56,374 bases of DNA from Paracoccaceae bacterium (GCA_013214665.1 JABSSA010000006.1:1-56374); one strand, 5' to 3'. Numbered from the stretch's first letter, positions 18,341 to 26,852 are shown. The notes: a model not told the origin generated them from the sequence alone. Numbers and translations: made by a program.

Positions 18341-18363
18341 AATATGCATTGTCAATGCTTATT
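18341..18363. promoter_or_regulatory. NsrR/Rrf2-like inverted repeat upstream of globin operon
   Basis: Two 11-base halves, AATATGCATTG and CAATGCTTATT, flank a central T. Compared with the NsrR consensus halves AAGATGCATTT and AAATGCATCTT, they match at 9 and 8 positions. The inner 13 bases are a perfect palindrome. On the minus strand a TTGACA hexamer (18350-18355) overlaps it, as expected for a repressor blocking a -35 box, although no strong -10 is visible. It lies about 57 bases before the start codon. Confidence 0.5.
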
Positions 18364-18446
18364 ATTTCATTCAAGACATGGGCCTTGTGCCAAAGCTTAA
18401 ATTCTAGGAGCACGCGTAGCCTTGGCAGCAACATAATTGAGGTAGA

Positions 18447-19100
18447 TCACGTCGCGGAATAACAGCGCCTGTGCCGCAAAAACACGGCGATCATCCAGCC
18501 CAACATGAGCGCATTCAGAATGTGCCACATAAAATGCGTACCCAGCTTGAAGGTGTCGCAAAGAGGCTCATCAATGCTGCGGAACGTAAGGGATACCAAC
18601 AAAATCGCCGCCCCAGTCACGAACCCCCTTGCCGTGAGCGGCGCGCGCTTTCGCAAAAGCCAAGCGTAGATCAGGATCAGGGCAGGCACGGGCAGATAGG
18701 CGGCGGAGACGTGCAGCACTGGCACCTGTTGCCACAGCGGCATGGTGATCGCGGCGAAGGGGAAAAAGCACAAGGTCAACGCCAGCGCGGGCCATGGCCG
18801 CATCAGCCAGACATGTTGGTTCACAGCCTGAATGTAGACGAGGATAAAAAGCACAATCGGCAGCACATCGGCAATGGCCGCCCAAACCTGTGCGTGGGTG
18901 TGAAAGAGGTAGCTGCCCACCCCGATCAGGGCCAATATGATGCACAACGCTTTGGCCCATGGGTCCATTCGGCTGATCCGCCAGACGATCAGCGCCGCAA
19001 GAACAAAGGCCAGATTGGTGACAGCATTGACCGGCTCGGCCCAATAGCTTGGGTCGACACGCTCGCAATACCCGTCGATCTGTTGCAGAAGCTGGTCCAT
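18447..19100 (-). CDS. Ceramidase-family (CREST superfamily) membrane protein
   Basis: This is a seven-helix integral membrane protein of the alkaline ceramidase family, putative metal-dependent hydrolases of lipid amides. Motifs fit the family: YCERVDPSYWAEPVNAVTNLAF near the N-terminus, GVGSYLFHTHAQVWAAIADVLPI in the middle, and the paired histidines in FKLGTHFMWHILNALMLG near the C-terminus. These supply the zinc ligands known from the superfamily. ATG at 19100 is chosen as it begins directly before the conserved region; an in-frame ATG at 19169 would add 23 residues. Substrate is unknown; it could be sphingolipids or another amide lipid. Confidence 0.8.
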   Translation of the reverse strand: MDQLLQQIDGYCERVDPSYWAEPVNAVTNLAFVLAALIVWRISRMDPWAKALCIILALIGVGSYLFHTHAQVWAAIADVLPIVLFILVYIQAVNQHVWLMRPWPALALTLCFFPFAAITMPLWQQVPVLHVSAAYLPVPALILIYAWLLRKRAPLTARGFVTGAAILLVSLTFRSIDEPLCDTFKLGTHFMWHILNALMLGWMIAVFLRHRRCYSAT

Positions 19101-19228
19101 CACACCGAAACTCTGTGTCGTCCCAATCGTATGTAAGCACGCCGAGATGAATTGCCCAGCGCATTGCATTTGCCTTTTGCAACTTTCGGCCAGAGCGCTA
19201 GGCTCACCCCAAACACGGGAGAATGATC

Positions 19229-19921
19229 ATGAACATCATCTGGCTGGGCCACGGCAGCTTTCGTTTGGAAATCGGGGATCAGGTGATCCTGATTGACCCA
19301 TGGGTGACCGGTAATCCGATGCTGCCCGAAGATCAGGCCAGCGCGGCCACAGCGGGCGCGACGCATATTCTGGTCACCCACGGGCACTTTGACCATACGG
19401 CAGACATTGTGGAGATATCAAAAACCACCGGCGCGCCAGTGTCCGGGCCTTACGAGCTGGCCGCGGCGCTGCACGGGCAAGGCGCGACCGAAGGCAACAC
19501 CTTTGGCCGGGGCGGCACGATTGCGCTGGGTGATGTGACGGCAACTTTGGTGCCTGCGTCACATTCATCTTCGATGCAGGTCGATGGCGTGTCGCGCTAT
19601 ATGGGCGCGGAATGTGGTTTCATGATCAAAGGCGAAGGCAAATGCGTCTATGTCTCGGGTGACACGGATATCATGGCCGACATGGATTGGATGGGTGATT
19701 TCCACAAACCCGATGTCGGCATCCTGTCGGCGGGCGGGTATTTCACCATGGACATGGCGGGCGCGGCCTATGCCGCGAAACGCTATTTCAACTTTTCAAC
19801 AGTGATCCCCTGCCATTACCGCACCTTCCCGCTGCTGGAGCAGAGCGCACAGACGCTGATTGACGGGTTGCCAGGTGTGAATGTGGTCGAGCCTGAGGTG
19901 ATGCAGGCCATCACCGTCTGA
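19229..19921 (+). CDS. UPF0173 metal-dependent hydrolase
   Basis: This is a metallo-beta-lactamase-fold protein of the UPF0173 family, about 230 residues. The metal-binding THGHFDHTADIVE motif, the first strand NIIWLGHGSFRLE, VYVSGDTDIMADMDW and the late VIPCHYRTFPLLEQ are all present. The ATG at 19229 is preferred over 19223 because GGGAGA then has better spacing. No pathway is assigned to this family. It is convergent with tadA, with only three bases between the stops. Confidence 0.92.
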   Translation: MNIIWLGHGSFRLEIGDQVILIDPWVTGNPMLPEDQASAATAGATHILVTHGHFDHTADIVEISKTTGAPVSGPYELAAALHGQGATEGNTFGRGGTIALGDVTATLVPASHSSSMQVDGVSRYMGAECGFMIKGEGKCVYVSGDTDIMADMDWMGDFHKPDVGILSAGGYFTMDMAGAAYAAKRYFNFSTVIPCHYRTFPLLEQSAQTLIDGLPGVNVVEPEVMQAITV

Positions 19922-19924
19922 CGA

Positions 19925-20374
19925 CTACCGGCGGTCTGCAAAAAACGCTTTGAGCAAGGCGGCAGCGGGGTCGGCCCCGATGCCGTCATACACTTCGGGC
20001 TGGTGATGGGCTTGCGCGTGCGAAAAGACCCGCGCGCCATGGGCCACGCCGCCCGATTTCGGGTCGCTGGCGCCATAATAGACCCGCGCAATGCGGGCCG
20101 CCGCAATCGCAGCGGCGCACATGGCGCAGGGTTCCAGCGTCACGTAAAGATCATATCCCGGCAACCGGTCTGAGCCCGCCGCCGCACAGGCCGCACGGAT
20201 CGCCAGGATCTCGGCATGGGCTGTGGGGTCTGACAATTCCCGCGTCTGGTTGCCCGCGCGCGCGACCACCTGGCCGTTTGGGTCCACAACCACAGCGCCC
20301 ACTGGCACTTCGCCCCGGTCGCCAGCGGCGCGGGCTTCGGCAAGGGCATCTTCCATGAACGAACGAAACGGCAT
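19925..20374 (-). CDS. tadA: tRNA adenosine(34) deaminase
   Basis: TadA deaminates A34 to inosine in tRNA(Arg)-ACG. The zinc-binding deaminase signatures are the HAE in DPTAHAEILAIRAAC, which contains the proton-shuttle Glu, and PCAMCAAAI, which supplies the two Cys ligands. The YYGASDPKSGGVAHGARVFSH segment is typical of TadA rather than of other cytidine deaminase-like enzymes. ATG at 20374 fits the usual N-terminus; a longer frame to 20419 is possible. It is divergent from rluB. Confidence 0.95.
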   Translation of the reverse strand: MPFRSFMEDALAEARAAGDRGEVPVGAVVVDPNGQVVARAGNQTRELSDPTAHAEILAIRAACAAAGSDRLPGYDLYVTLEPCAMCAAAIAAARIARVYYGASDPKSGGVAHGARVFSHAQAHHQPEVYDGIGADPAAALLKAFFADRR

Positions 20375-20436
20375 GGCCCAGCGATGCCATGCGCGCAGAC
20401 CTTTCGCAACAGCCGCCAATCGGATAAGCGCGGGCT

Positions 20437-21228
20437 ATGACCTCTGACACCCCCAAAGGCGACCGGATCGCCAAAGTGATTGCCCGCGCAGGCCATGCCA
20501 GCCGACGCGATGCCGAAAAGCTGATCCTGGCCGGACAGGTCAGCGTGAATGGCCGCGTGATCGACAGCCCCGCGCTGAATGTCACCGCAGGTGACAAGAT
20601 CATCGTGAACGGCACCCCTTTGGCCGAGGCGGAGCCGACGCGTCTGTGGCTGTATCACAAGCCAACCGGGCTGGTCACAACGGCGCGCGACGAACAGGGG
20701 CGCGCGACGATTTTTGAGAACCTGCCCGAAGATCTGCCGCGCGTGATGTCTGTGGGGCGGCTTGACCTGAATTCCGAAGGTCTGCTGCTACTCACCAATG
20801 ACGGCGAGATCAAACGCAAGCTTGAGCTGCCCTCAACCGGATGGCTGCGCCGCTACCGTGTGCGCATCAAAGGCGCGCCCAAAGACGACGATCTGAACCC
20901 TTTGCGCAAGGGCATCGACGTGGAAGGCACGAAATACCAACCCATGCAGGTCACGCTGGATCGCCAACAAGGGGCCAATGCCTGGTTGACGGTTGGCTTG
21001 CGCGAAGGCAAAAACCGCGAAATTCGCCGCGCGATGGAGGCCATCGGCCTCACCGTGAACCGGTTGATCCGCATCAGCTATGGGCCGTTTCAGCTGGGGG
21101 ATCTGGCGTCTGGCGCGGTGGAAGAAGTGCGCCGCAAAGTCCTGCGCGATCAATTGGGGCTGGAAAGCCCTCCCCCGGCCAAGCCCAAAGCGGCGCGCCA
21201 TGCATCAAGGTCACGAAAACGGCGCTGA
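20437..21228 (+). CDS. rluB: 23S rRNA pseudouridine synthase B
   Basis: This enzyme makes a pseudouridine in 23S rRNA helix 89 (position 2605 in E. coli). An S4 RNA-binding domain is at about 10-60 (IAKVIARAGHASRRDAEKLILAG). The RsuA/RluB catalytic domain follows, with the catalytic Asp in MSVGRLDLNSEGLLLLTND and the conserved GLREGKNREIRRAMEAIGL. The C-terminal basic tail is short. Paralogues RsuA and RluE cannot be excluded from sequence alone, but the S4 domain and length favour RluB. Confidence 0.92.
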   Translation: MTSDTPKGDRIAKVIARAGHASRRDAEKLILAGQVSVNGRVIDSPALNVTAGDKIIVNGTPLAEAEPTRLWLYHKPTGLVTTARDEQGRATIFENLPEDLPRVMSVGRLDLNSEGLLLLTNDGEIKRKLELPSTGWLRRYRVRIKGAPKDDDLNPLRKGIDVEGTKYQPMQVTLDRQQGANAWLTVGLREGKNREIRRAMEAIGLTVNRLIRISYGPFQLGDLASGAVEEVRRKVLRDQLGLESPPPAKPKAARHASRSRKRR

Positions 21229-21278
21229 TATCGGCAATCGCGCGAATTGCTACATTTTCTTTGCCACTCCACTGATAT

Positions 21279-21295
21279 CACGCCGATTCGGCGTG
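21279..21295 (+). other. Inverted repeat between rluB and the TelA operon promoter
   Basis: CACGCCG-ATT-CGGCGTG is a perfect 7-bp stem with a 3-base loop. It lies 50 bases after the rluB stop and directly before the -35 box at 21303. It has only a weak T run after it, so it may act as a terminator or as an operator. Confidence 0.45.
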
Positions 21296-21302
21296 GTTAC
21301 AT

Positions 21303-21331
21303 TTGTGTGATGACCTTGCAGTACCTATACT
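21303..21331 (+). promoter_or_regulatory. Sigma70-like promoter of the XpaC/TelA operon
   Basis: TTGTGT (21303-21308) and TATACT (21326-21331) are separated by exactly 17 bases. The 31-residue gene starts 24 bases after the -10 and is preceded by AAAGGAG, so the leader would be short. Confidence 0.55.
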
Positions 21332-21354
21332 TGTGTCAGGCAAAGGAGACTTTG

Positions 21355-21450
21355 ATGGACGCCAATTCGTTTCAACGCATCGCCTATGCGGCGCTGATCG
21401 TGGTGATGTTCGGCATTACGACCGGCTGGCTCAGCGCGGTTGCCAGCTGA
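21355..21450 (+). CDS. 31-residue single-pass membrane peptide
   Basis: This tiny gene starts at an ATG 6 bases after a perfect AAAGGAG. Its product has a short polar N-terminus (MDANSFQRIA), a hydrophobic helix (AALIVVMFGITTGWL) and a short C-terminus. Its stop overlaps the next start as TGATG, so translation of the XpaC gene is coupled to it. It is the first gene after the promoter. No family is recognised. It is likely to be missed by automatic annotation, and may be a real membrane subunit of the operon's system or a translational leader. Confidence 0.7.
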   Translation: MDANSFQRIAYAALIVVMFGITTGWLSAVAS

Positions 21451-22355
21451 TGGCAAAGCGGTACGGCGGCAAATACAGCCCCTCTGACGATCTGGACGTG
21501 ACAGAGCCAACGCCTGCAAAGCGCCGCCGCGCACGCGGGCGGATCGACCTGGCTGGCGCGCGGGCCAACGTGATGTTCATTCCTGCCATTCCAATGGTGT
21601 TCATGTCGCTCAACGATGGCGCTGTGGGCCTGACCCTCGCGGTTGTCTCGGCTGGCATTTTGACGGCTGCTGCGGTTTTGCTGCGCGAAGGGCTGAAAGC
21701 CGAAGCCGCGTTCAACGACCGCAAAATCGCCAAGCGTCCGGCCTTTCCGCGCAAGATGTTTTCCAGCGCGCTCACCGGCTTGGGCATTGCCATCGCCGCC
21801 TACAAGAACGAACCGGGCCTGATTGCCCCGCTGCTTTTTGGCGCGGTGACCGCAGGCCTGCATGTGGCCGCCTTTGGCATTGATCCGCTGCGGTCCAAAG
21901 GGGCCGAAGGCATTGATGCCTTCCAACAGGACCGCGTGGCGCGGGTTGTGGAAGAGGCCGAGAAATATCTGCGCGAAATGACAGACGCAATTTTGCGCGC
22001 CGAAGACCGCGATATAGAACGCCGGCTGGAACGGTTTCAGGACACGGCCCGCGAAATGATCCACACCGTCGAAGATGACCCGCGCGATCTGACGGCGGCA
22101 CGCAAGTATCTGGGCGTCTATTTGATGGGCGCGCGCGATGCGACGGTGAAGTTTGCCGATATCTTTGCCCGCTCCCGCGATCCACAGGCCTGGCGCAGCT
22201 ATGCCGCGCTGCTGACGGATCTCGAAGAGAATTTTGCCGCCAAAACCAAATCGCTGATGATCGAAGACAAAAGCGATCTGAACATTGAAATCGACGTGCT
22301 GCGCGAACGGTTGCAGCGCGAGGGGGTGCGCCTCCCTGTTTCTGACGACATCTGA
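21450..22355 (+). CDS. XpaC family protein (5-bromo-4-chloroindolyl phosphate hydrolysis family)
   Basis: The 301-residue protein has a basic N-terminus, two hydrophobic pairs (about 38-72 and 104-135), then a long, charged, helical C-terminal region (ARVVEEAEKYLREMTDAILRAED and onwards). This is the plan of the XpaC family (PF10112), named from a Bacillus protein that affects X-phosphate hydrolysis, although no enzyme activity is established. XpaC is almost always found beside TelA, as here. It starts in a TGATG overlap with the 31-residue gene. Confidence 0.88.
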   Translation: MAKRYGGKYSPSDDLDVTEPTPAKRRRARGRIDLAGARANVMFIPAIPMVFMSLNDGAVGLTLAVVSAGILTAAAVLLREGLKAEAAFNDRKIAKRPAFPRKMFSSALTGLGIAIAAYKNEPGLIAPLLFGAVTAGLHVAAFGIDPLRSKGAEGIDAFQQDRVARVVEEAEKYLREMTDAILRAEDRDIERRLERFQDTAREMIHTVEDDPRDLTAARKYLGVYLMGARDATVKFADIFARSRDPQAWRSYAALLTDLEENFAAKTKSLMIEDKSDLNIEIDVLRERLQREGVRLPVSDDI

Positions 22356-22374
22356 TTAGTACAAAGGAAGTTCC

Positions 22375-23574
22375 ATGTCCGACACCGTACGCAAGAAGGC
22401 CGAACAATCCGTCGCTTTGGTGGAAGAGGTCACGGCCATCACCCTGCCCGAACCCATGCCCGCCGATGAGGTGATCACGCTGGAAGCCGCCGATCCGCAG
22501 GTGAGCAGCGAAATTCAAAGCCGCATGGATGAGATTGATATGATGGACACCAATTCCATCGTATCCTTCGGCTCTGCTGCGCAGGCCGAATTGCAGGAAA
22601 TCAGCCAATCCATGTTGGCCGATGTGCGCAACAAGGATGTGGGCCCCGCGGGCGACAGCCTGCGCGACATCGTGACGACAATCCGTGGCTTTTCCGTATC
22701 CGAGCTGGACGTGCGCCGGGATCAATCCTGGTGGGAACGTCTGTTAGGCCGCGCAGCCCCCTTTGCCAAGTTCAGCGCCAAGTTTGAAAAGGTGCAGGGC
22801 CAGATTGACCGGATCACCGATGATCTACTGTCGCATGAGCACACGCTGTTGAAAGACATCAAATCGCTCGACCTGCTGTATGATAAAACGCTGCAATTCT
22901 ATGACGAGCTGGCGCTGTACATCTCCGCCGGTGAGGCCAAGCTGGCCTCGCTTGACGCCAATGACATTCCAGCCGCCGAAGCGGCGGTGGAACAGGCCTC
23001 CGAAGAGGATCAGGTGATGAAAGCCCAAGAGCTGCGCGATCTGCGCGCCGCGCGGGATGATCTGGAACGCCGGATGCATGATCTCAAGCTGACGCGTCAG
23101 GTGACGATGCAATCGCTGCCGTCGATCCGGCTGGTTCAGGAAAATGACAAGTCGCTGGTGACCAAGATCAACTCGACCCTCGTGAACACCGTGCCTTTGT
23201 GGGAAACGCAACTGGCGCAGGCCGTCACGATCCAACGCTCTGCCGAAGCGGCAGCGGCGGTGCGTGATGCCAATGATCTGACCAATGAGCTGTTGACGTC
23301 GAACGCCAAGAACCTACGCGAGAGCAACAAGATGATCCGCCAGGAGATGGAGCGCGGCGTCTTTGATATCGAAGCGGTCAAGCAGGCCAATGCCGACCTG
23401 ATCGGCACCATTCAGGAAAGCCTGCAAATCGCGGATGAAGGCAAAGCCAAACGCGCTGCCGCCGAGGAAGATCTGAAAAAGATGGAAGCCGATTTGCGCG
23501 ACACGCTCGCCGCTGCCAAAGCCCGCCGCGACGGTCTGGGCGACACAGCGGCCGCATCCGCGCCTGCCAACTAA
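22375..23574 (+). CDS. telA: Toxic anion resistance protein TelA family
   Basis: TelA-family proteins are linked with tellurite and other membrane-stress resistance, with unknown mechanism. The 399-residue product is acidic, without membrane segments, and mostly coiled helix. The conserved parts visible are GSAAQAELQEISQSMLADVRN, WWERLLGRAAPFAKFSAKFEKVQGQID and MQSLPSIRLVQENDKSLVTKINSTL-type sequence. The start has AAAGGAAG upstream. It sits second to XpaC, in the order seen in other organisms. The gene symbol reflects the family, not demonstrated tellurite resistance. Confidence 0.92.
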   Translation: MSDTVRKKAEQSVALVEEVTAITLPEPMPADEVITLEAADPQVSSEIQSRMDEIDMMDTNSIVSFGSAAQAELQEISQSMLADVRNKDVGPAGDSLRDIVTTIRGFSVSELDVRRDQSWWERLLGRAAPFAKFSAKFEKVQGQIDRITDDLLSHEHTLLKDIKSLDLLYDKTLQFYDELALYISAGEAKLASLDANDIPAAEAAVEQASEEDQVMKAQELRDLRAARDDLERRMHDLKLTRQVTMQSLPSIRLVQENDKSLVTKINSTLVNTVPLWETQLAQAVTIQRSAEAAAAVRDANDLTNELLTSNAKNLRESNKMIRQEMERGVFDIEAVKQANADLIGTIQESLQIADEGKAKRAAAEEDLKKMEADLRDTLAAAKARRDGLGDTAAASAPAN

Positions 23575-23595
23575 GCGCGACAGCGGGGGTGAGAC

Positions 23596-24528
23596 GTGCG
23601 GCACTGGTTCACATATGCGGTTGCGGGCGCTGGGCTTTTGGCCCTGTCGGCCTGTGATCTGCTGAACCCGGTTGATCCGGTCCGCACACCGCAACTGCGC
23701 CCCGCGGCACCCGCGCCGCAGGCCACATCCGAACGCAGCGCCGCCTTGCGTCAATATCTGCGCGAGGTGCAATCCATCCAGCTGTCACAAGGCCTGTTGC
23801 GTCAGGATGGCGGCGGGCCGGACACGCCGTTTTCCGCCAACACGCTGGCGCGCAATTTCGACCGGATCGTCTTTTTTAGCGAATATGAGACCGCCGGCAC
23901 CGCAGCCGGTGTGTCGGGCAAGCTGCGCCGGTGGGACATACCGGTACGGATGCGCGTTGAGTTTGGCCCATCGGTGCCACCAAGTCAGGCGCAACAGGAT
24001 CGCCGGGACGTGGCCGCGTATGCGCGCCGTCTGGCGCGGGTAACAGGACATCCGATCACGACCACGCGGGTGAACCCGAACTTTCTGGTGTTCTTTGTCT
24101 CCGAAGATGATCGCGCCGCCACCATTGACGCCATCGCAACCCGCCTGCCCGGCGTGACGACAACCAACCTCAGCCCGATCCGCAATCTGAGCGATGATGT
24201 GTACTGCGCCGTCGCCGCCTATGCGGCGGGGCCTGATCCATCGACCTACACCGCCGCCATCGCGGTGATCCGGGCCGAAAACCCCGATCTGCTGCGCCTG
24301 TCATGCATCCACGAAGAGCTGGCCCAAGGCCTCGGGCTCGCCAATGACAGCCCCGAAGCGCGCCCGTCGATCTTTAACGATGACGACGAATTTGCGCTGT
24401 TGACCAACCACGACGAGCTGTTGTTGCAAATGCTCTATGACGACCGCCTGCGCCCCGGTCAGACATTGGCTGAGGCGCAACCCGTCAGCCGTATCATCGC
24501 CCGCGAACTCACGCAGGGCCCGCTTTAG
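23596..24528 (+). CDS. DUF2927 lipoprotein
   Basis: This starts with GTG and a lipoprotein signal whose lipobox is LSAC (Cys about 20). The 310-residue product belongs to DUF2927. Conserved elements are the FDRIVFFSEYE-like strand, RWDIPVRMRVEFG, and the late LSCIHEELAQGLGLANDSPEARPSIFNDDDEFALLT. HEELAQGLGL resembles the HExxH-type helix of zinc peptidases, but only HEE followed by Leu is present, so activity is not claimed. It is part of the XpaC/TelA operon and would face the periplasm. Confidence 0.87.
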   Translation: MRHWFTYAVAGAGLLALSACDLLNPVDPVRTPQLRPAAPAPQATSERSAALRQYLREVQSIQLSQGLLRQDGGGPDTPFSANTLARNFDRIVFFSEYETAGTAAGVSGKLRRWDIPVRMRVEFGPSVPPSQAQQDRRDVAAYARRLARVTGHPITTTRVNPNFLVFFVSEDDRAATIDAIATRLPGVTTTNLSPIRNLSDDVYCAVAAYAAGPDPSTYTAAIAVIRAENPDLLRLSCIHEELAQGLGLANDSPEARPSIFNDDDEFALLTNHDELLLQMLYDDRLRPGQTLAEAQPVSRIIARELTQGPL

Positions 24529-24551
24529 ATCACGTAAGGAGACTGCCACAG

Positions 24552-25682
24552 ATGGGCATTTTCGATTTCCTCTCAGGTGAATTCATCGACGTCATCCATT
24601 GGGTGGACGACAGCCGCGACACGATGGTCTGGCGTTTTGAGCGCGAAGATCACGCGATTAAATATGGCGCCAAGCTCACCGTGCGCGAAGGGCAAGCGGC
24701 GGTCTTTGTGCATGAAGGGCAATTGGCGGATGTGTTCACGCCCGGTCTTTATATGCTTGAGACCAACAACATGCCGATCCTGACGACGCTCAATCACTGG
24801 GATCACGGCTTTCGCTCGCCCTTCAAATCCGAGATCTACTTCGTCAACACGACGCGGTTTGCCAATCTGAAATGGGGCACCAAGAACCCGATCATCTGCC
24901 GTGACCCGGAGTTTGGCCCGGTGCGCCTGCGCGCGTTCGGCACCTATACGGTGCGCGTGGCAGATCCCGCGAATTTCCTGGTGGAGATCGTGGGCACCGA
25001 TGGCGAATTCACAATGGATGAGATCAGCTATCAGATTCGCAACATCATCGTGCAGGAATTTTCACGCACCGTGGCCCGCTCGGGCATTCCAGTGCTCGAC
25101 ATGGCCGCCAACACCCGCGAACTGGGCCAGCTTGTGGCGCGCGAAATTGAAGCCGTGATCGCGGAGTATGGCCTGTCTTTGCCGGAGCTTTATGTCGAAA
25201 ACGTCTCTCTCCCGCCTGCAGTGGAAGAGGTGATGGACAAACGCTCGTCCATGGGCGTGATCGGCAATCTGAACGAATATATGCAATTCCAGGCCGCCGA
25301 AGCTCTGGGCCGCGATGGCGGCGGCGCGGCGGCGATTCAGGCGGGCATGGGCGCCGGTCTGGGTATGCAAATCGGCCAGGCGGTGAGCGCGGGCAGCCCG
25401 TGGGGCGCACGCCCTGCGCAGGCTGAGGCGCCACCGGCGCGCGCAGCCGCCGCGCCGCCACCTCCGCCGCCAGTGGAGCATGTCTGGCACATCGCCAAAG
25501 ATGGGGCGACGACGGGACCGTTTTCCAAAGCCAAGCTGGGCCGGATGGCGACCGAGGGCGAGCTAACGCGGGAAAGCTATGTCTGGACCGCAGGGCAAGA
25601 CGGCTGGAAAAAGGCCGAAGACGTGGCGGAACTGGCGCAGCTTTTCACCGTGTTGCCCCCACCCCCGCCACCGGGCGTGTAA
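24552..25682 (+). CDS. SPFH-domain protein with C-terminal GYF_2 domain
   Basis: Residues about 25-235 form an SPFH/band-7-like domain of the type sometimes called virion core protein (YdjI-like). Clear segments are ESRDTMVWRFE-like start (DSRDTMVWRFERED), RAFGTYTVRVADPANFLVEIVG and YGLSLPELYVENVSLPPAVEEVMDKR. After an Ala/Pro-rich linker there is a GYF_2 module (HVWHIAKDGATTGPFSKAKL to GWKKAEDVAELAQLF), a domain that binds protein partners. SPFH proteins build membrane-associated scaffolds. The gene has AAGGAG 13 bases before the ATG. Confidence 0.9.
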   Translation: MGIFDFLSGEFIDVIHWVDDSRDTMVWRFEREDHAIKYGAKLTVREGQAAVFVHEGQLADVFTPGLYMLETNNMPILTTLNHWDHGFRSPFKSEIYFVNTTRFANLKWGTKNPIICRDPEFGPVRLRAFGTYTVRVADPANFLVEIVGTDGEFTMDEISYQIRNIIVQEFSRTVARSGIPVLDMAANTRELGQLVAREIEAVIAEYGLSLPELYVENVSLPPAVEEVMDKRSSMGVIGNLNEYMQFQAAEALGRDGGGAAAIQAGMGAGLGMQIGQAVSAGSPWGARPAQAEAPPARAAAAPPPPPPVEHVWHIAKDGATTGPFSKAKLGRMATEGELTRESYVWTAGQDGWKKAEDVAELAQLFTVLPPPPPPGV

Positions 25683-25742
25683 CGCCGCGCGCGCGGCGTT
25701 GCGCCTGCGAAAATTCCCACGTGTTGCGCCTGAGGAAGAGCC

Positions 25743-26852
25743 ATGCCTGACGTCACCGAAGCCGCCCCAGCGGCCCATCGCTTTCCCTGCGATAATTGCG
25801 GGGCGGATTTCCGGTTCAACCCCGCGACCGGCGGCCTGATCTGCGATTTCTGCGGCAACACATCAGAGGTGGAAGGCACAGGCCCGCAGGTACGCGCCAT
25901 CGAAGAGTTGGATTTTCAGGCCGCGTTGAACGCGGATCTGCCCGAAGCGGAGATGGAGGAAACTCGCGTCTCGGCCTGCCCCAATTGCGGGGCGCAGGTG
26001 GAATTTGACGCGGATGTCCACGCCAAGGAATGCCCGTTCTGCGCCACGCCGGTTGTGACCGACACGGGCGTGCATCGGCATATCAAACCCGCTGGCCTGC
26101 TGGCCTTTCAGCTGGACGAAAATCAGGCGCGCGATGCGATGAATACTTGGCTGGGGCGGCTCTGGTTTGCGCCGAACGGGCTGCAAGACTACGCCCGCAG
26201 TGGCCGCAAAATGCAGGGCATATACGTGCCCTATTGGACCTATGACGCGGACACCAAAACCGCCTATTCCGGCGAACGCGGCACAGTTTACTACGAAACC
26301 AAAACCGTGACGCGGAATGGAAAGCAGGAACAGGTACGTGTTTCAAAAGTGCGCTGGCGACGGGTCAGTGGCAAGGTGGCGCGGTTCTTTGATGACATTG
26401 TCATTCTGGCCTCAAAATCGCTGCCGAAAAAGTACACCGACGCGCTGCAGCCGTGGGATCTGTCGGCGCTGGAGCCCTATCACCCTGAATTCCTCGCGGG
26501 CTTTCGCGCCGAAGGCTATCAGGTTGAACTGGCCGATGGCTTTGATGAGGCGCGCGCGCATATGGATCAGGTGATCCAGCGGGATATCAAGTTTGACATT
26601 GGCGGGGATCGGCAGCGCATCCATCAGGCCAAGACCGATGTGCGCGATGTCACCTTCAAACATGTGCTTCTGCCAGTCTGGCTGGCCGCCTACAAATACC
26701 GGGGCGAGACCTATCGCTTTGTCGTGAATGGCCAAACGGGCCGGGTACAGGGTGAGCGGCCCTGGTCGGGATGGAAAATCGCTGTGGCGGTTATTCTGGG
26801 CCTGATCGTCGCCGCGGCCGTCGGCTATGGGATTGCACTGTCGGAAGGCTAG
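25743..26852 (+). CDS. Double zinc-ribbon, C-terminal membrane-anchored protein
   Basis: Two zinc ribbons open the protein: CDNC (16-19) with CDFC (34-37), and CPNC (79-82) with CPFC (97-100). Such proteins are often misnamed as primosomal N'/TFIIB-type proteins, but here no helicase is present. The middle region (about 110-320) contains YVPYWTYDADTKTAYSGERG and ILPVWLAAYKYRGETYRFVVNG-like strands, conserved in the family. A single membrane helix lies at about 345-365. It is the last gene of the operon that starts at 21355; partners are inferred from this. Confidence 0.88.
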   Translation: MPDVTEAAPAAHRFPCDNCGADFRFNPATGGLICDFCGNTSEVEGTGPQVRAIEELDFQAALNADLPEAEMEETRVSACPNCGAQVEFDADVHAKECPFCATPVVTDTGVHRHIKPAGLLAFQLDENQARDAMNTWLGRLWFAPNGLQDYARSGRKMQGIYVPYWTYDADTKTAYSGERGTVYYETKTVTRNGKQEQVRVSKVRWRRVSGKVARFFDDIVILASKSLPKKYTDALQPWDLSALEPYHPEFLAGFRAEGYQVELADGFDEARAHMDQVIQRDIKFDIGGDRQRIHQAKTDVRDVTFKHVLLPVWLAAYKYRGETYRFVVNGQTGRVQGERPWSGWKIAVAVILGLIVAAAVGYGIALSEG

